A DNA stretch of 12,865 nucleotides from contig JBKOUY010000181.1 of NCBI GenBank assembly GCA_046723645.1, forward strand, positions 1 to 12,865, written 5' to 3'. The position numbers were made by a program, and so were the translations under genes. This DNA is from DASQUK01 sp046723645 (lineage in GTDB: Bacteria > Actinomycetota > Acidimicrobiia > Acidimicrobiales > VFJN01). This document shows positions 1-6,015 of the stretch, one piece after another; within the stretch, counting starts at the first letter, position 1; each line of letters starts with the position of its first letter. The notes under the pieces are model-generated. The model did not search any database, had not been told where the DNA came from, and saw nothing but the letters and a program-made list of their open reading frames with translations.

Positions 1-2
1 CG

Positions 3-428
3 CACGTGTGGCTGTGGGCACTCGCGGCCAACCAGCGACTCCGCCGCGACGCTCGGGACCTGATCCAGGATCCCGACAACGAGGTGCTTTTCTCCGTGGC
101 GTCGGCATGGGAGATCGGCATCAAGGCAGCCAAGGGCAAACTGGATCTACCGGCGCCCGCAGAGGTCTTCGTTCCTGAGGCGATCGCCACCAGCCCCACC
201 AACATCCTCGAGATCACGTTGCGCCACGTGCTGCGATCCGCCGCATTGCCACCACACCACAACGACCCGTTCGATCGTCTGCTCGTCGCACAGGCTCAGA
301 TGGAACAGCTGCCTGTGCTCACCGCCGACAGGTCCTTCGACCCCTACGAGATCAATGTGATCCCAGCGGCAACCGATCCTCGTCCCCGGCGTCGGCGCTC
401 CGCACCGACGACAAGACGGGACATCTGA
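3..428 (+). CDS. VapC-like PIN-domain toxin, 5' end cut by the window
   Basis: The reading frame is already open at the left edge. The first codons read H-V-W-L-W-A-L, and bases 1-2 fit a Thr codon, so this is the end of the D-T-H-V-x-L-W motif that opens many VapC PIN domains; the first catalytic Asp is just outside the window. Counting the first in-frame GTG (base 6) as residue 1, the other expected acidic residues are E36 (S-A-W-E-I), D87/D90 (N-D-P-F-D) and D108 (T-A-D-R). Family knowledge: such proteins are Mg-dependent ribonucleases that cleave tRNA or other RNA and are held inactive by a cognate antitoxin. An antitoxin gene would be expected just upstream, outside the window; none is seen inside. 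The C-terminus carries an Arg-rich tail of about 19 residues beyond the usual end of the fold. The gene is plus strand, facing the minus-strand tRNA-Pro. Confidence 0.88.
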   Translation, partial: HVWLWALAANQRLRRDARDLIQDPDNEVLFSVASAWEIGIKAAKGKLDLPAPAEVFVPEAIATSPTNILEITLRHVLRSAALPPHHNDPFDRLLVAQAQMEQLPVLTADRSFDPYEINVIPAATDPRPRRRRSAPTTRRDI

Positions 429-530
429 TCCACCAGGTGGTCAGCGTCTGAACTCAAGATCATGGCCGCGCCCCGGTAGTCGAGCCGCCGGGACCTGCCG
501 ATCAAACGAGCAGTACGGCGGAAATCGCGA

Positions 531-549
531 TATACCCCGGATGGGTATA
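531..549. promoter_or_regulatory. Perfect palindrome TATACCC-N5-GGGTATA (CsoR/FrmR-type operator look-alike)
   Basis: Two 7-base arms, TATACCC (531-537) and GGGTATA (543-549), are exact reverse complements around CGGAT. The shape (TA-rich ends, inner C and G runs) resembles operators of CsoR/RcnR/FrmR metal- or formaldehyde-sensing repressors. No gene starts beside it: VapC ends at 428 and the tRNA 3' end is at 582. It could instead be a hairpin 32 bases downstream of the minus-strand tRNA and act as its terminator, although no clear T-run follows. The palindrome is directly visible; the role is inference. Confidence 0.4.
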
Positions 550-581
550 CACGATCACAAGGCCTCTGAGCAGGGAAAATG

Positions 582-655
582 TCGGGTGGGCCGGATTTGA
601 ACCGGCGACCTCTGCGTCCCGAACGCAGCGCTCTGCCAAGCTGAGCCACCACCCG
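582..655 (-). tRNA. tRNA-Pro, anticodon CGG
   Basis: The reverse complement folds as a cloverleaf. Acceptor arm CGGGTGG (655-649) pairs with CCACCCG (589-583), with discriminator A at 582. The D stem is GCTC/GAGC. The anticodon stem CTGCG/CGCAG encloses loop TTCGGGA, giving anticodon CGG at 621-619. The T stem GCCGG/CCGGC encloses loop TTCAAAT. CCA is not encoded, since CATTTT follows the discriminator. Starting with C and pairing C1 with G72 fits proline tRNAs. It reads CCG codons, which should be common in this GC-rich genome. Confidence 0.95.
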
Positions 656-671
656 GAGAACCGGAAGGGGA

Positions 672-677
672 ACTCTA
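672..677 (-). promoter_or_regulatory. -10 box TAGAGT for tRNA-Pro
   Basis: On the minus strand ACCGGATAGAGT precedes the tRNA. A transcription start about 7 bases past the hexamer would lie near 665, some 10 bases before the mature tRNA 5' end at 655. An inverted repeat, ACCGGA (660-665) and TCCGGT (678-683), flanks the box. No convincing -35 hexamer is seen. Confidence 0.45.
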
Positions 678-733
678 TCCGGTCACCGCGGCGGGAACCG
701 ACCCGAAAACGGCGCCGATCGGCCCCAGGACCT

Positions 734-756
734 CGCCTGAGCCCGCGACTCAGGCG
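734..756 (-). terminator. Possible hairpin terminator over the stop of the receiver-domain gene
   Basis: CGCCTGA (734-740) and TCAGGCG (750-756) form a perfect 7-base-pair stem with a 9-base loop. The right arm contains the stop codon (752-750) of the minus-strand receiver gene. No T-run follows on the minus strand, so a classical intrinsic terminator is not proven. Confidence 0.3.
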
Positions 757-1154
757 GGCGTCAGGCCGGACGGCTCGAAGTACGTCTCGTGCGAGGTGAG
801 CGCCCGGGCGGCACGGCGGAGGCGGAACGAATCGAGCGGCTTGATCAGCCACCCCTGGACGCCCGTCCGGCGCGCCATGGGGACGTCGGCGGGACGGTCG
901 AGAAGGAGCACGATCGGCACCCGGGGCACGCCATCGGAGTCGAAGCCCTGCTGCAGGTCGAGGGCGGTGGCGATGCCACCCATGTTGCCGATCTGGAGGT
1001 CCAGCACCACGAGATCCGGCTTGACCTGGCGCACGGCAGGCATCACGTCCCGCCCGGCGCGGACGCGCACCACCCCGGTGTCCTCGTCGGTGAGCGCGGC
1101 GTCGACGTCTTCGTAGATCCAGTCGGCGTCGGACGCGAGCAGCACCGTGGGCAC
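750..1154 (-). CDS. Stand-alone response-regulator receiver-domain protein
   Basis: The product is 134 residues, about one CheY-like receiver domain with no output domain. From the GTG at 1154 it opens V-P-T-V-L-L-A-S-D-A-D, giving the beta-1 strand and acidic pair D9/D11. The phospho-acceptor is D52 in L-V-V-L-D-L, and the conserved Lys is K105 in L-I-K-P-L. The Ser/Thr normally ending beta-4 is a Leu (V-L-L-L-D-R, L85), so the phosphorylation switch may be altered. An ATG at 1217 would add 21 Arg/Pro-rich residues without domain support. I prefer 1154 because it starts right at the domain and a TAGCCT -10 box sits 8 bases upstream, fitting a leaderless transcript. It is divergent from the STAS gene, with no histidine kinase in the window; the partner kinase or target is unknown. 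A link to partner-switching signalling is inference from position. Confidence 0.8.
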   Translation of the reverse strand: MPTVLLASDADWIYEDVDAALTDEDTGVVRVRAGRDVMPAVRQVKPDLVVLDLQIGNMGGIATALDLQQGFDSDGVPRVPIVLLLDRPADVPMARRTGVQGWLIKPLDSFRLRRAARALTSHETYFEPSGLTPA

Positions 1155-1162
1155 GGTTGGGC

Positions 1163-1168
1163 AGGCTA
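1163..1168 (-). promoter_or_regulatory. -10 box TAGCCT of the receiver-domain gene
   Basis: TAGCCT on the minus strand is followed by 8 bases and then the GTG at 1154, so transcription would begin at or next to the start codon. No Shine-Dalgarno sequence is visible before that GTG, which agrees with leaderless expression. Confidence 0.4.
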
Positions 1169-1246
1169 CGAGTCGGGAAAGGTGCGGTGCCAACGCCCGT
1201 GGTCGGGCGACAGCCATGTCGGGCCGGCGGCACGCCGGACCGCCGC

Positions 1247-1252
1247 TACGAT
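1247..1252 (+). promoter_or_regulatory. -10 box TACGAT of the STAS gene
   Basis: TACGAT would place the transcription start near 1259. That leaves a leader of about 23 bases containing the AGGAGGAGGAG ribosome binding site (1269-1279) ahead of the GTG at 1282. No clear -35 box is seen. Confidence 0.35.
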
Positions 1253-1281
1253 CGCCGATCGCGGTTCAGGAGGAGGAGCAC

Positions 1282-1638
1282 GTGCTCGACATCCAGGTTG
1301 ACGAGGCGGACAGTTACACGGTCTGCCGGCCCGTGGGTGAGCTCGACGCCTACACGGTCGGCCAGTTCCGAGACGCCTTGGGAGAGCTGGCCGACAAGCG
1401 TTACCTGCTCATAGACCTGTCGTCGGTGCCGTTCATGGATTCGGCGGGGCTCGGTGCCCTGATCGGCGGCATCCGCCGCGCCCGCGAGGCGGGCGGCGAC
1501 GTGGCGGTGGCGTGCAGCCGCCCCACCCTCACCCGGCTCCTGCACACGACGGGATTCGACCGCATCGTGCCCGTCAAGGACACCGTCGAGTCGGCCGCCG
1601 CGGCCCTCGACGAGGCGGCCGCCGCCGTCGACGAGTAG
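1282..1638 (+). CDS. STAS-domain anti-sigma-factor antagonist (SpoIIAA/RsbV-like)
   Basis: The product is 118 residues, the normal size for a single STAS domain. It contains the family pattern P-V-G-E-L-D (17-22), a hydrophobic beta strand Y-L-L-I-D-L-S (41-47), and the phosphorylation loop F-M-D-S-A-G-L-G (51-58) with S54 as the expected phospho-acceptor. Family knowledge: the unphosphorylated form binds an anti-sigma kinase and frees a sigma factor, while phosphorylation on the Ser switches it off. The start is GTG 1282, because a very strong purine-rich ribosome binding site (1269-1279) lies just before it and the fold begins there; the frame stays open upstream to 1147 but without domain content. 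The C-terminus is an Ala/Glu-rich helix. No anti-sigma kinase or sigma factor is in the window. It converges on the ArsA pair with a 30-base gap. Confidence 0.92.
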   Translation: MLDIQVDEADSYTVCRPVGELDAYTVGQFRDALGELADKRYLLIDLSSVPFMDSAGLGALIGGIRRAREAGGDVAVACSRPTLTRLLHTTGFDRIVPVKDTVESAAAALDEAAAAVDE

Positions 1639-1668
1639 GCGCCGATCAACGGGAATCTCACCGGGGCA

Positions 1669-2790
1669 TCAGCGCGAGAAGAGGTGGGCGGCCAGCCCGC
1701 CCATGCCGCCGATGTCGTGGACGTCGGTGCTGAGGAACGGCACCCAGACCACCGGCGCCGGCGCCACGGCGTCGGCCAGCCCGCCGAGGTGGGCGAGCTC
1801 CCTCGCCGACACCGTCCGGTAGTCCGCCAGGTTGCGGTACAAGCCACCCAACTCGGTGCCCTCCAGGGTGCGGGCACGCTCGGCGGCCGCCTCGCCCAGG
1901 CCTGCCCCGAACGATGGGTGAACCCGGTTGACCACCAGCGCCTGCACGGCGATGCCCGCCTCGCCCAAGCGGTCGACGAAGAAGTGCGCCTCCGCGACCG
2001 TGTCCCGGCGCGGCGACGCCACCAGGACGAAGGCGGTCTCCGGCGCGGCCAGGAGCTCGTTGACCCGGGCGGCTCGTTGGCGGAACCCCTCCTCCATCCC
2101 CTCGAAGGCCTGGAAGAAGGCGATGGCGTCGTCGACCACCTCGCCGCCCACCACCTTCGAGACGGTCCGCAGGAACGCCTGCGCCGCAACGTTCACCGCT
2201 CGGACGATGCCGCGGCTGGGTGCCATCAGCATGCGGAACAGGCGGTGCTCGAGGAACCGGGACAGGCGCCGCGGCGCGTCGAGGAAGTCGAGGGCGTGGC
2301 GCGTCGGCGGCGTGTCCACCACCACAAGCTCGAAGTCCGTCTCCTCGTGGAGCTCGTAGAGCTTCTCCATCGCCATGTATTCCTGCGTCCCCGACAGGGC
2401 GCCGGCGATGTTGCGGTAGAAGGGGTTGGCGAGGATCCGCTCGGCCTGCTCGGGCGTCGCCGCGTACTTGCCCACCAGGGCGTCGAACGTCGAGCGAGTG
2501 TCGAGCATGGTGGCCCACAGCTCGCCCGGCCAGTCGCCCTCGATTCGGCTCGGGGTATCCGTGAGGCCGGCCAGCCCCAGGGCGTCGGCGAGCCTGCGGG
2601 CGGGATCGATGGTCACCACCACCGTCTTACGCCCGCGGCGGGCACCCTCGAGGGCGACCACCGCGGCGATGGTCGTCTTGCCGACACCCCCGGAGCCGCA
2701 ACATACGACGATGCTTCGCTGGGTGACGACGTCATCGAGCCGGTCGCCGTCGTCCAGCGCGACGGTGTGGGGTGCCCCCGCGGCGCTCAC
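1669..2790 (-). CDS. ArsA/Get3-like ATPase, second gene of the pair
   Basis: The product is 373 residues with an ArsA-type fold. The P-loop is C-G-S-G-G-V-G-K-T-T (31-40), the switch I-like T-I-D-P-A-R (60-65) and the switch II-like V-V-D-T-P-P-T-R-H (157-165). The signature Lys of the deviant Walker A motif is replaced by Ser (S33), whereas the partner gene keeps it. The start is the GTG whose last two bases overlap the upstream gene's TGA (GTGA overlap), implying translational coupling; an in-frame extension to 3192 lies wholly inside the upstream gene and is a shadow. Family knowledge: ArsA/Get3 ATPases act as cytoplasmic dimers in arsenite export or membrane-protein targeting. Actinobacterial pairs, such as Rv3679-Rv3680 of M. 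tuberculosis, are described as Get3-like. No arsenic genes are nearby, so an arsenite-pump role is not supported. Confidence 0.92.
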   Translation of the reverse strand: MSAAGAPHTVALDDGDRLDDVVTQRSIVVCCGSGGVGKTTIAAVVALEGARRGRKTVVVTIDPARRLADALGLAGLTDTPSRIEGDWPGELWATMLDTRSTFDALVGKYAATPEQAERILANPFYRNIAGALSGTQEYMAMEKLYELHEETDFELVVVDTPPTRHALDFLDAPRRLSRFLEHRLFRMLMAPSRGIVRAVNVAAQAFLRTVSKVVGGEVVDDAIAFFQAFEGMEEGFRQRAARVNELLAAPETAFVLVASPRRDTVAEAHFFVDRLGEAGIAVQALVVNRVHPSFGAGLGEAAAERARTLEGTELGGLYRNLADYRTVSARELAHLGGLADAVAPAPVVWVPFLSTDVHDIGGMGGLAAHLFSR

Positions 2791-3758
2791 AGCGGCAGCC
2801 CCGCCAGCGCGTCGATCCCGGCGAGCAGAGCGTGCGCCAGGACGTCGAGGTCCGGCGGACCGATGTCGGTCGTGAACAGGAACGGCAGCCGCAGCTGTGG
2901 GAGCGGCAGGTGCTCCTCGAGGCGACCGATCTGCTCCGCCTGGAGCGCCATGCGGCCGCGGCGGAACGAGGCCGCCGCCGCCAGCGCCTCGGGCTCGCCG
3001 GGGCGCAGCGCCACACCGGCCCGTTCGGCGGCGACATCGGGATCGACCTCGAGCCCGAGAAGCTCCCCGACCACACCGTTCACGACGATCGGCCCGAGGC
3101 CCACGCCCACGCGGTCCTCCAGCGAGAACGCGGTCTCGACCGCCTCGTTCACCGGCGTCTCCTCGGGGATCGTCACCAGCACCACCTGGCATCGCCGGTG
3201 GTCCTCCAGCAGCTCGAGCACGTCGCGGGCCTGGGCGTTGATGGGGCCGACGCTCACTGTGTCGAGCAGGCTCCGGGCGGCCTGCAGGAAGGCGATGGCG
3301 TGGCCGGCCGCCGGGGCATCGAGGACGATCAGGTCGGCGGCGCCCGCCCTCTCGAGCTGCTTGACCTTGCCGAGCAGCAGGATGTCCTTGATGCCCGGGG
3401 CCGCGGTCGCCACCACGTCGAGCGCCCCGGACGACACCAGCCGCCTCGACAGGCGGGACAGACCATGGTCCCGCAGGTACTCCAGCAGCGCGGCGTCGGC
3501 GGTCAGCGTGCGGGCCCGCACGTCGGCGGCACCCTCCGGTCCGCCGCCCGGCGACAGCACGACCTCGTCGTAGCTCAGCTCGCCCTGGCCGAACATCGCC
3601 GGTAGCCCGCTGCGGCCCTCGACCTCCACGACCAGGGTCGACAGACCCGTCAGGGCGGCGGCGTGCGCCAGGGCCCCGCTGACCGTGGTTTTGCCGACCC
3701 CGCCCTTCCCGGCCACGATGACCAGCCGAGATGCACGGAAGAACTGTTCAGGATCCAC
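2787..3758 (-). CDS. ArsA/Get3-like ATPase, first gene of the pair
   Basis: The product is 323 residues, starting GTG at 3758 and followed after 15 residues by the deviant Walker A motif G-K-G-G-V-G-K-T-T (17-25), here with the signature Lys K18. The switch I region reads V-E-V-E-G-R-S-G (44-51) instead of the canonical D-P-A seen in the partner, and switch II reads V-L-D-A-P-A-A-G-H (145-153). The two proteins are therefore complementary rather than duplicates, which suggests an asymmetric heterodimer. The stop overlaps the start of the second ATPase by 4 bases, so the two are one operon. The gene is divergent from the NfeD-like gene. A TACAGT box on the minus strand (3805-3800) could be its -10, leaving a leader of about 35 bases. 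The substrate is unknown. Confidence 0.92.
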   Translation of the reverse strand: MDPEQFFRASRLVIVAGKGGVGKTTVSGALAHAAALTGLSTLVVEVEGRSGLPAMFGQGELSYDEVVLSPGGGPEGAADVRARTLTADAALLEYLRDHGLSRLSRRLVSSGALDVVATAAPGIKDILLLGKVKQLERAGAADLIVLDAPAAGHAIAFLQAARSLLDTVSVGPINAQARDVLELLEDHRRCQVVLVTIPEETPVNEAVETAFSLEDRVGVGLGPIVVNGVVGELLGLEVDPDVAAERAGVALRPGEPEALAAAASFRRGRMALQAEQIGRLEEHLPLPQLRLPFLFTTDIGPPDLDVLAHALLAGIDALAGLPL

Positions 3759-5113
3759 TGCGCGCGTCGTCCACCAGGAGCCGTTCGGCGGTCCGCCGGA
3801 CTGTACCCAAGCTCGCCGCGTTGCTACTCATGGCGGGCGCGGTGGCGCTGGCGGCGGGACCGACGGGGGCGGCGGGCGCGTCCGGAGTCGCCGGGGCGGC
3901 GGGTGACCGCGCCGCTCAGGCGGGGTGCGCCGGTAGCGGCACCGGCCCGGTGGCGGTCGTGGAGGTCGACGGGCTTCTCGACCCCGTGCTCGTCGACTTC
4001 ATCAAGGACCAGGTCCACGCCGCCGAGCGCGCCTGTGCGGTGGCGCTGGTCCTGCAGCTCGACAGCGGCGACGCCGTCGTCTCGGACGGCGAGCTCGACC
4101 GCCTCATTGCGACCATCGACGACTCGTCGGTCCCGGTCGACGTGTGGATCGGGCCCTCGGGCAGCAAGGCGGCCGGCGAGGCGGTCCGCGTCGTGGCCGC
4201 AGCCGGAGTGACCGGCATCGCCCCCGGGTCCAGCATCGAGGTGACGCCGGTCCTGCTCGAGGCCAGGGGCGTGGCGCCCGGCGAACTCGGCGCCGTCGAC
4301 GTCGGCGACCGCGTGGGCGCGAGCCGCGCCGTGGAGCTCGGCCTCGTCGACTCGGCCGCCCCCGTGATCGGCCAGTTCGTCGTCGACCTCCCCGGCGTCG
4401 AGACCGAGGTCGTCGACGGCAACCGCCAGATCGCCAACGGCCAGGAGGTGCAGTTCGGCGGCCTGAGCCTGGTCGGTCAACTCATGCACACCGTGGCGAG
4501 CCCGGCGGTCGCCTACCTGCTGTTCGTGATCGGCCTGGCACTCCTGCTGTTCGAGCTGTACACGGCCGGCGTGGGCATCGCCGGCATGGTGGGTGCCGGT
4601 TCGCTCATCCTCGGTTGCTACGGGCTCGCCGTGCTGCCCACGCGGCCGATCGGGGTCGCACTGCTGCTCCTCGCCATGTTCGGCTACGGAGTGGACGTGC
4701 AGACGGGCGTGCCGCGCCTGTGGACGGCCATCGCCACCGTGAGCTTCGTGCTCGGGTCGCTCGTGTTGTACGACGGGCTCTCGGTGAGCTGGATCACCCT
4801 GCTGGCCGCATTCGTCGGCATGACCTTGGCGATGTACGCGGGCATGCCCACCATGGTCCGAACGCGCTTCTCGACGCCGACCATCGGCCGTGAGTGGATG
4901 ATCGGTGAGCTCGGCGAGGCCCGGACCGACATCGCGCCCGACGGCGTCATCACCCTCAGGGACGCCCCGTGGCGGGCGCGCACCAACAGGGCCACGCCGA
5001 TCCGCCGGCACGAGCGAGCCCGAGTGGTGGCGATCGAGGGGCTCGTGCTGGAGGTCGAGCCGGAGGCCGGAGGGGCGCGCGACTACCGCGAGCGCAGACG
5101 CCCGAGCGACTGA
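3731..5113 (+). CDS. NfeD-family membrane protein with a degenerate protease-like domain
   Basis: The product is up to 460 residues and fits the long NfeD plan: a signal-peptide-like segment (about 22-52), a ClpP-like domain (about 72-210), four to five membrane segments (about 261-371), and a C-terminal OB-fold NfeD domain (about 385-445, with E-L-G-E-A-R, D-G-V-I and W-R-A-R). Family knowledge: long NfeD proteins process or partner stomatin-type membrane proteins. No stomatin/SPFH gene is in the window. At the nucleophile position (A-S-A-G in active members) this protein reads K-A-A-G (146-149), and the following part of the domain, where the catalytic Lys lies, is much shortened, so proteolytic activity is doubtful. 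ATG 3731 is the only common start keeping a positively charged N-terminus before the hydrophobic segment, but it overlaps the divergent ATPase gene by 28 bases and has no good ribosome binding site; TTG 3821 or ATG 3830 are alternatives. Confidence 0.85.
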   Translation: MHGRTVQDPLRASSTRSRSAVRRTVPKLAALLLMAGAVALAAGPTGAAGASGVAGAAGDRAAQAGCAGSGTGPVAVVEVDGLLDPVLVDFIKDQVHAAERACAVALVLQLDSGDAVVSDGELDRLIATIDDSSVPVDVWIGPSGSKAAGEAVRVVAAAGVTGIAPGSSIEVTPVLLEARGVAPGELGAVDVGDRVGASRAVELGLVDSAAPVIGQFVVDLPGVETEVVDGNRQIANGQEVQFGGLSLVGQLMHTVASPAVAYLLFVIGLALLLFELYTAGVGIAGMVGAGSLILGCYGLAVLPTRPIGVALLLLAMFGYGVDVQTGVPRLWTAIATVSFVLGSLVLYDGLSVSWITLLAAFVGMTLAMYAGMPTMVRTRFSTPTIGREWMIGELGEARTDIAPDGVITLRDAPWRARTNRATPIRRHERARVVAIEGLVLEVEPEAGGARDYRERRRPSD

Positions 5114-5266
5114 CATATCGCCTCAGAGCACCCCCGTGGGCGCCGGCTTATTTGGGCTTAGACAACACGGGCGTCATTCCCCCGAAGCAAAACTTCATGG
5201 ACCGTTCACGCCTCTGACCAGCGGTAAGACCCGTTCTGCACGCGCCGTAAGGACAAGAACTTTCCC

Positions 5267-5296
5267 TTGTTTCGGGTCTATGCACGGCTGTATGGT
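5267..5296 (+). promoter_or_regulatory. Possible whiB promoter (TTGTTT, 18 bases, TATGGT)
   Basis: TTGTTT (5267-5272) and TATGGT (5291-5296) are spaced by 18 bases and lie just upstream of the whiB ribosome binding site. The transcription start would be near 5303, leaving a leader of only about 16 bases. The surrounding 100 bases are less GC-rich than the genes. An alternative -10, TATGCA, overlaps at 5279-5284. Confidence 0.3.
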
Positions 5297-5318
5297 CCGC
5301 TCTGAAGGGGGGTCGTCA

Positions 5319-5579
5319 GTGAGCGCACAGCGTGTTGATGAAGCATGGCAGGTGAGGGCTGCGTGCCGGGGGCCACAGGCCGTGGTCTTCTTTCCGCCGC
5401 CACACTTCGAGCGAAAGAGCGAGAAACTCAAGCGAGAAGAGCAAGCCAAGGCCATCTGCGCGACGTGCCCTGTGCGGGAGCCCTGCCTGCGGTACGCGTT
5501 ACGCATACGTGAGCCTCACGGCATCTGGGGGGGATTCAGCGAGGCCGAGCGCAGAGCGCTCGTCGCGCAGCACAACTGA
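5319..5579 (+). CDS. WhiB-family [4Fe-4S] transcriptional regulator
   Basis: The product is 86 residues, typical of Wbl proteins. The four cluster ligands are C16, C47, C50 and C56 (lone Cys, then C-x2-C-x5-C), followed by the G-I-W-G-G turn (68-72) and a short basic helix. Family knowledge: Wbl proteins bind an oxygen- and nitric-oxide-sensitive cluster, associate with the primary sigma factor, and control division, redox or virulence genes; they are essentially confined to actinobacteria and their phages. The start GTG 5319 is set by the ribosome binding site GAAGGGGGG (5304-5312) 6 bases upstream; the ATGs at 5280 and 5292 are in frame but precede that site and add no conserved sequence. 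The subclass cannot be fixed from sequence alone. It sits between the nfeD-like gene and a long regulatory interval, and a weak GGCCC/GGGCC hairpin (5593-5608) follows. Confidence 0.95.
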   Translation: MSAQRVDEAWQVRAACRGPQAVVFFPPPHFERKSEKLKREEQAKAICATCPVREPCLRYALRIREPHGIWGGFSEAERRALVAQHN

Positions 5580-5871
5580 CGACGGCCACGTCGGCCCGCG
5601 CCAGGGCCTCGTGGTCCGCGCGACGCGGGGGGCACGGTGCTCATCGACGTACCGGCGGCATGCCCCCAGGCTCATCGCACACATGTGACCCCCAGCTGGT
5701 TGCCGGGCCGGCGGCCGGGGTCTCGGCGATCCTGACCGCCGGCCGGCTCGAGGTGTGGTTGGCGCACCGGAGGCGGCTAGCAACCCCCGGCGATCGCCGC
5801 GCGGGCCCCCTCTGGACCGGAGCGGCGCTTGTTGCTCTCCCCCTTGGCCTCCGACGCTACAACCACGCCCA

Positions 5872-5910
5872 TACGAGAATCCCCGTACCCCTTGTACGAG
5901 AACCCCGTAC
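5872..5910 (+). repeat. Two direct repeats TACGAGAA(T)CCCCGTAC, 23 bases apart
   Basis: Copy 1 (5872-5888) and copy 2 (5895-5910) differ by one inserted T. Each also has outer GTAC/TACG half-sites, giving the run local dyad character, and a TACCGGTA palindrome follows at 5911-5918. The 23-base period is about two helical turns, as expected for paired protein binding sites. It lies 30 bases upstream of the CRP-type palindrome. Confidence 0.55.
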
Positions 5911-5939
5911 TACCGGTATGTTACTCCCTGGTAGCCCAC

Positions 5940-5957
5940 GTGTGAAGGGGGTCACAC
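5940..5957. promoter_or_regulatory. CRP/FNR-family binding site GTGTGA-N6-TCACAC
   Basis: The 18-base palindrome GTGTGAAGGGGGTCACAC is perfect in both 6-base arms and matches the CRP consensus TGTGA-N6-TCACA used by E. coli CRP and by M. tuberculosis Rv3676. Its centre is about 74 bases upstream of the start expected from the TAGGCT box, and its right end is 138 bases before the fxsA ATG. It most likely controls the fxsA-MBL operon; activator or repressor action is not decided by sequence. Confidence 0.65.
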
Positions 5958-6009
5958 CGTCGGGCGTCGGGAGCCAGCGGGCGCCAGTCCGGCGATAACG
6001 CCCCGGCTG

Positions 6010-6015
6010 TAGGCT
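6010..6015 (+). promoter_or_regulatory. -10 box TAGGCT upstream of fxsA
   Basis: TGTAGGCT matches the actinobacterial -10 pattern, with a start expected near 6022-6023 and a leader of about 73 bases to the ATG at 6096. No -35 match is seen, which would suit a promoter depending on an activator bound at the upstream CRP-type site. Confidence 0.35.

Noticed and set aside
2791..3192. N-terminal extension of the second ATPase gene
   Set aside because: It lies entirely inside the first ATPase gene in another frame; the GTGA overlap gives the proper start.
1684..3573. 629-codon plus-strand frame opposite the ArsA pair
   Set aside because: It is fully antisense to two well-supported ATPase genes and has a low-complexity composition typical of a GC-rich shadow frame.
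1669..3758. Arsenite-resistance operon
   Set aside because: The ATPases are ArsA-like, but no arsB, arsC, arsD or arsenic-type regulator is adjacent, and the pair matches the actinobacterial Get3-like type instead.
3824..5116. 430-codon minus-strand frame opposite the NfeD-like gene
   Set aside because: It has no recognisable domain, is rich in His/Asp/Arg/Gly, and is antisense to a gene with clear membrane and OB domains.
5660..5998. 112-codon plus-strand frame in the interval after whiB
   Set aside because: It has no ribosome binding site or domain, and it runs through the direct repeats and the CRP-type palindrome, which look regulatory.
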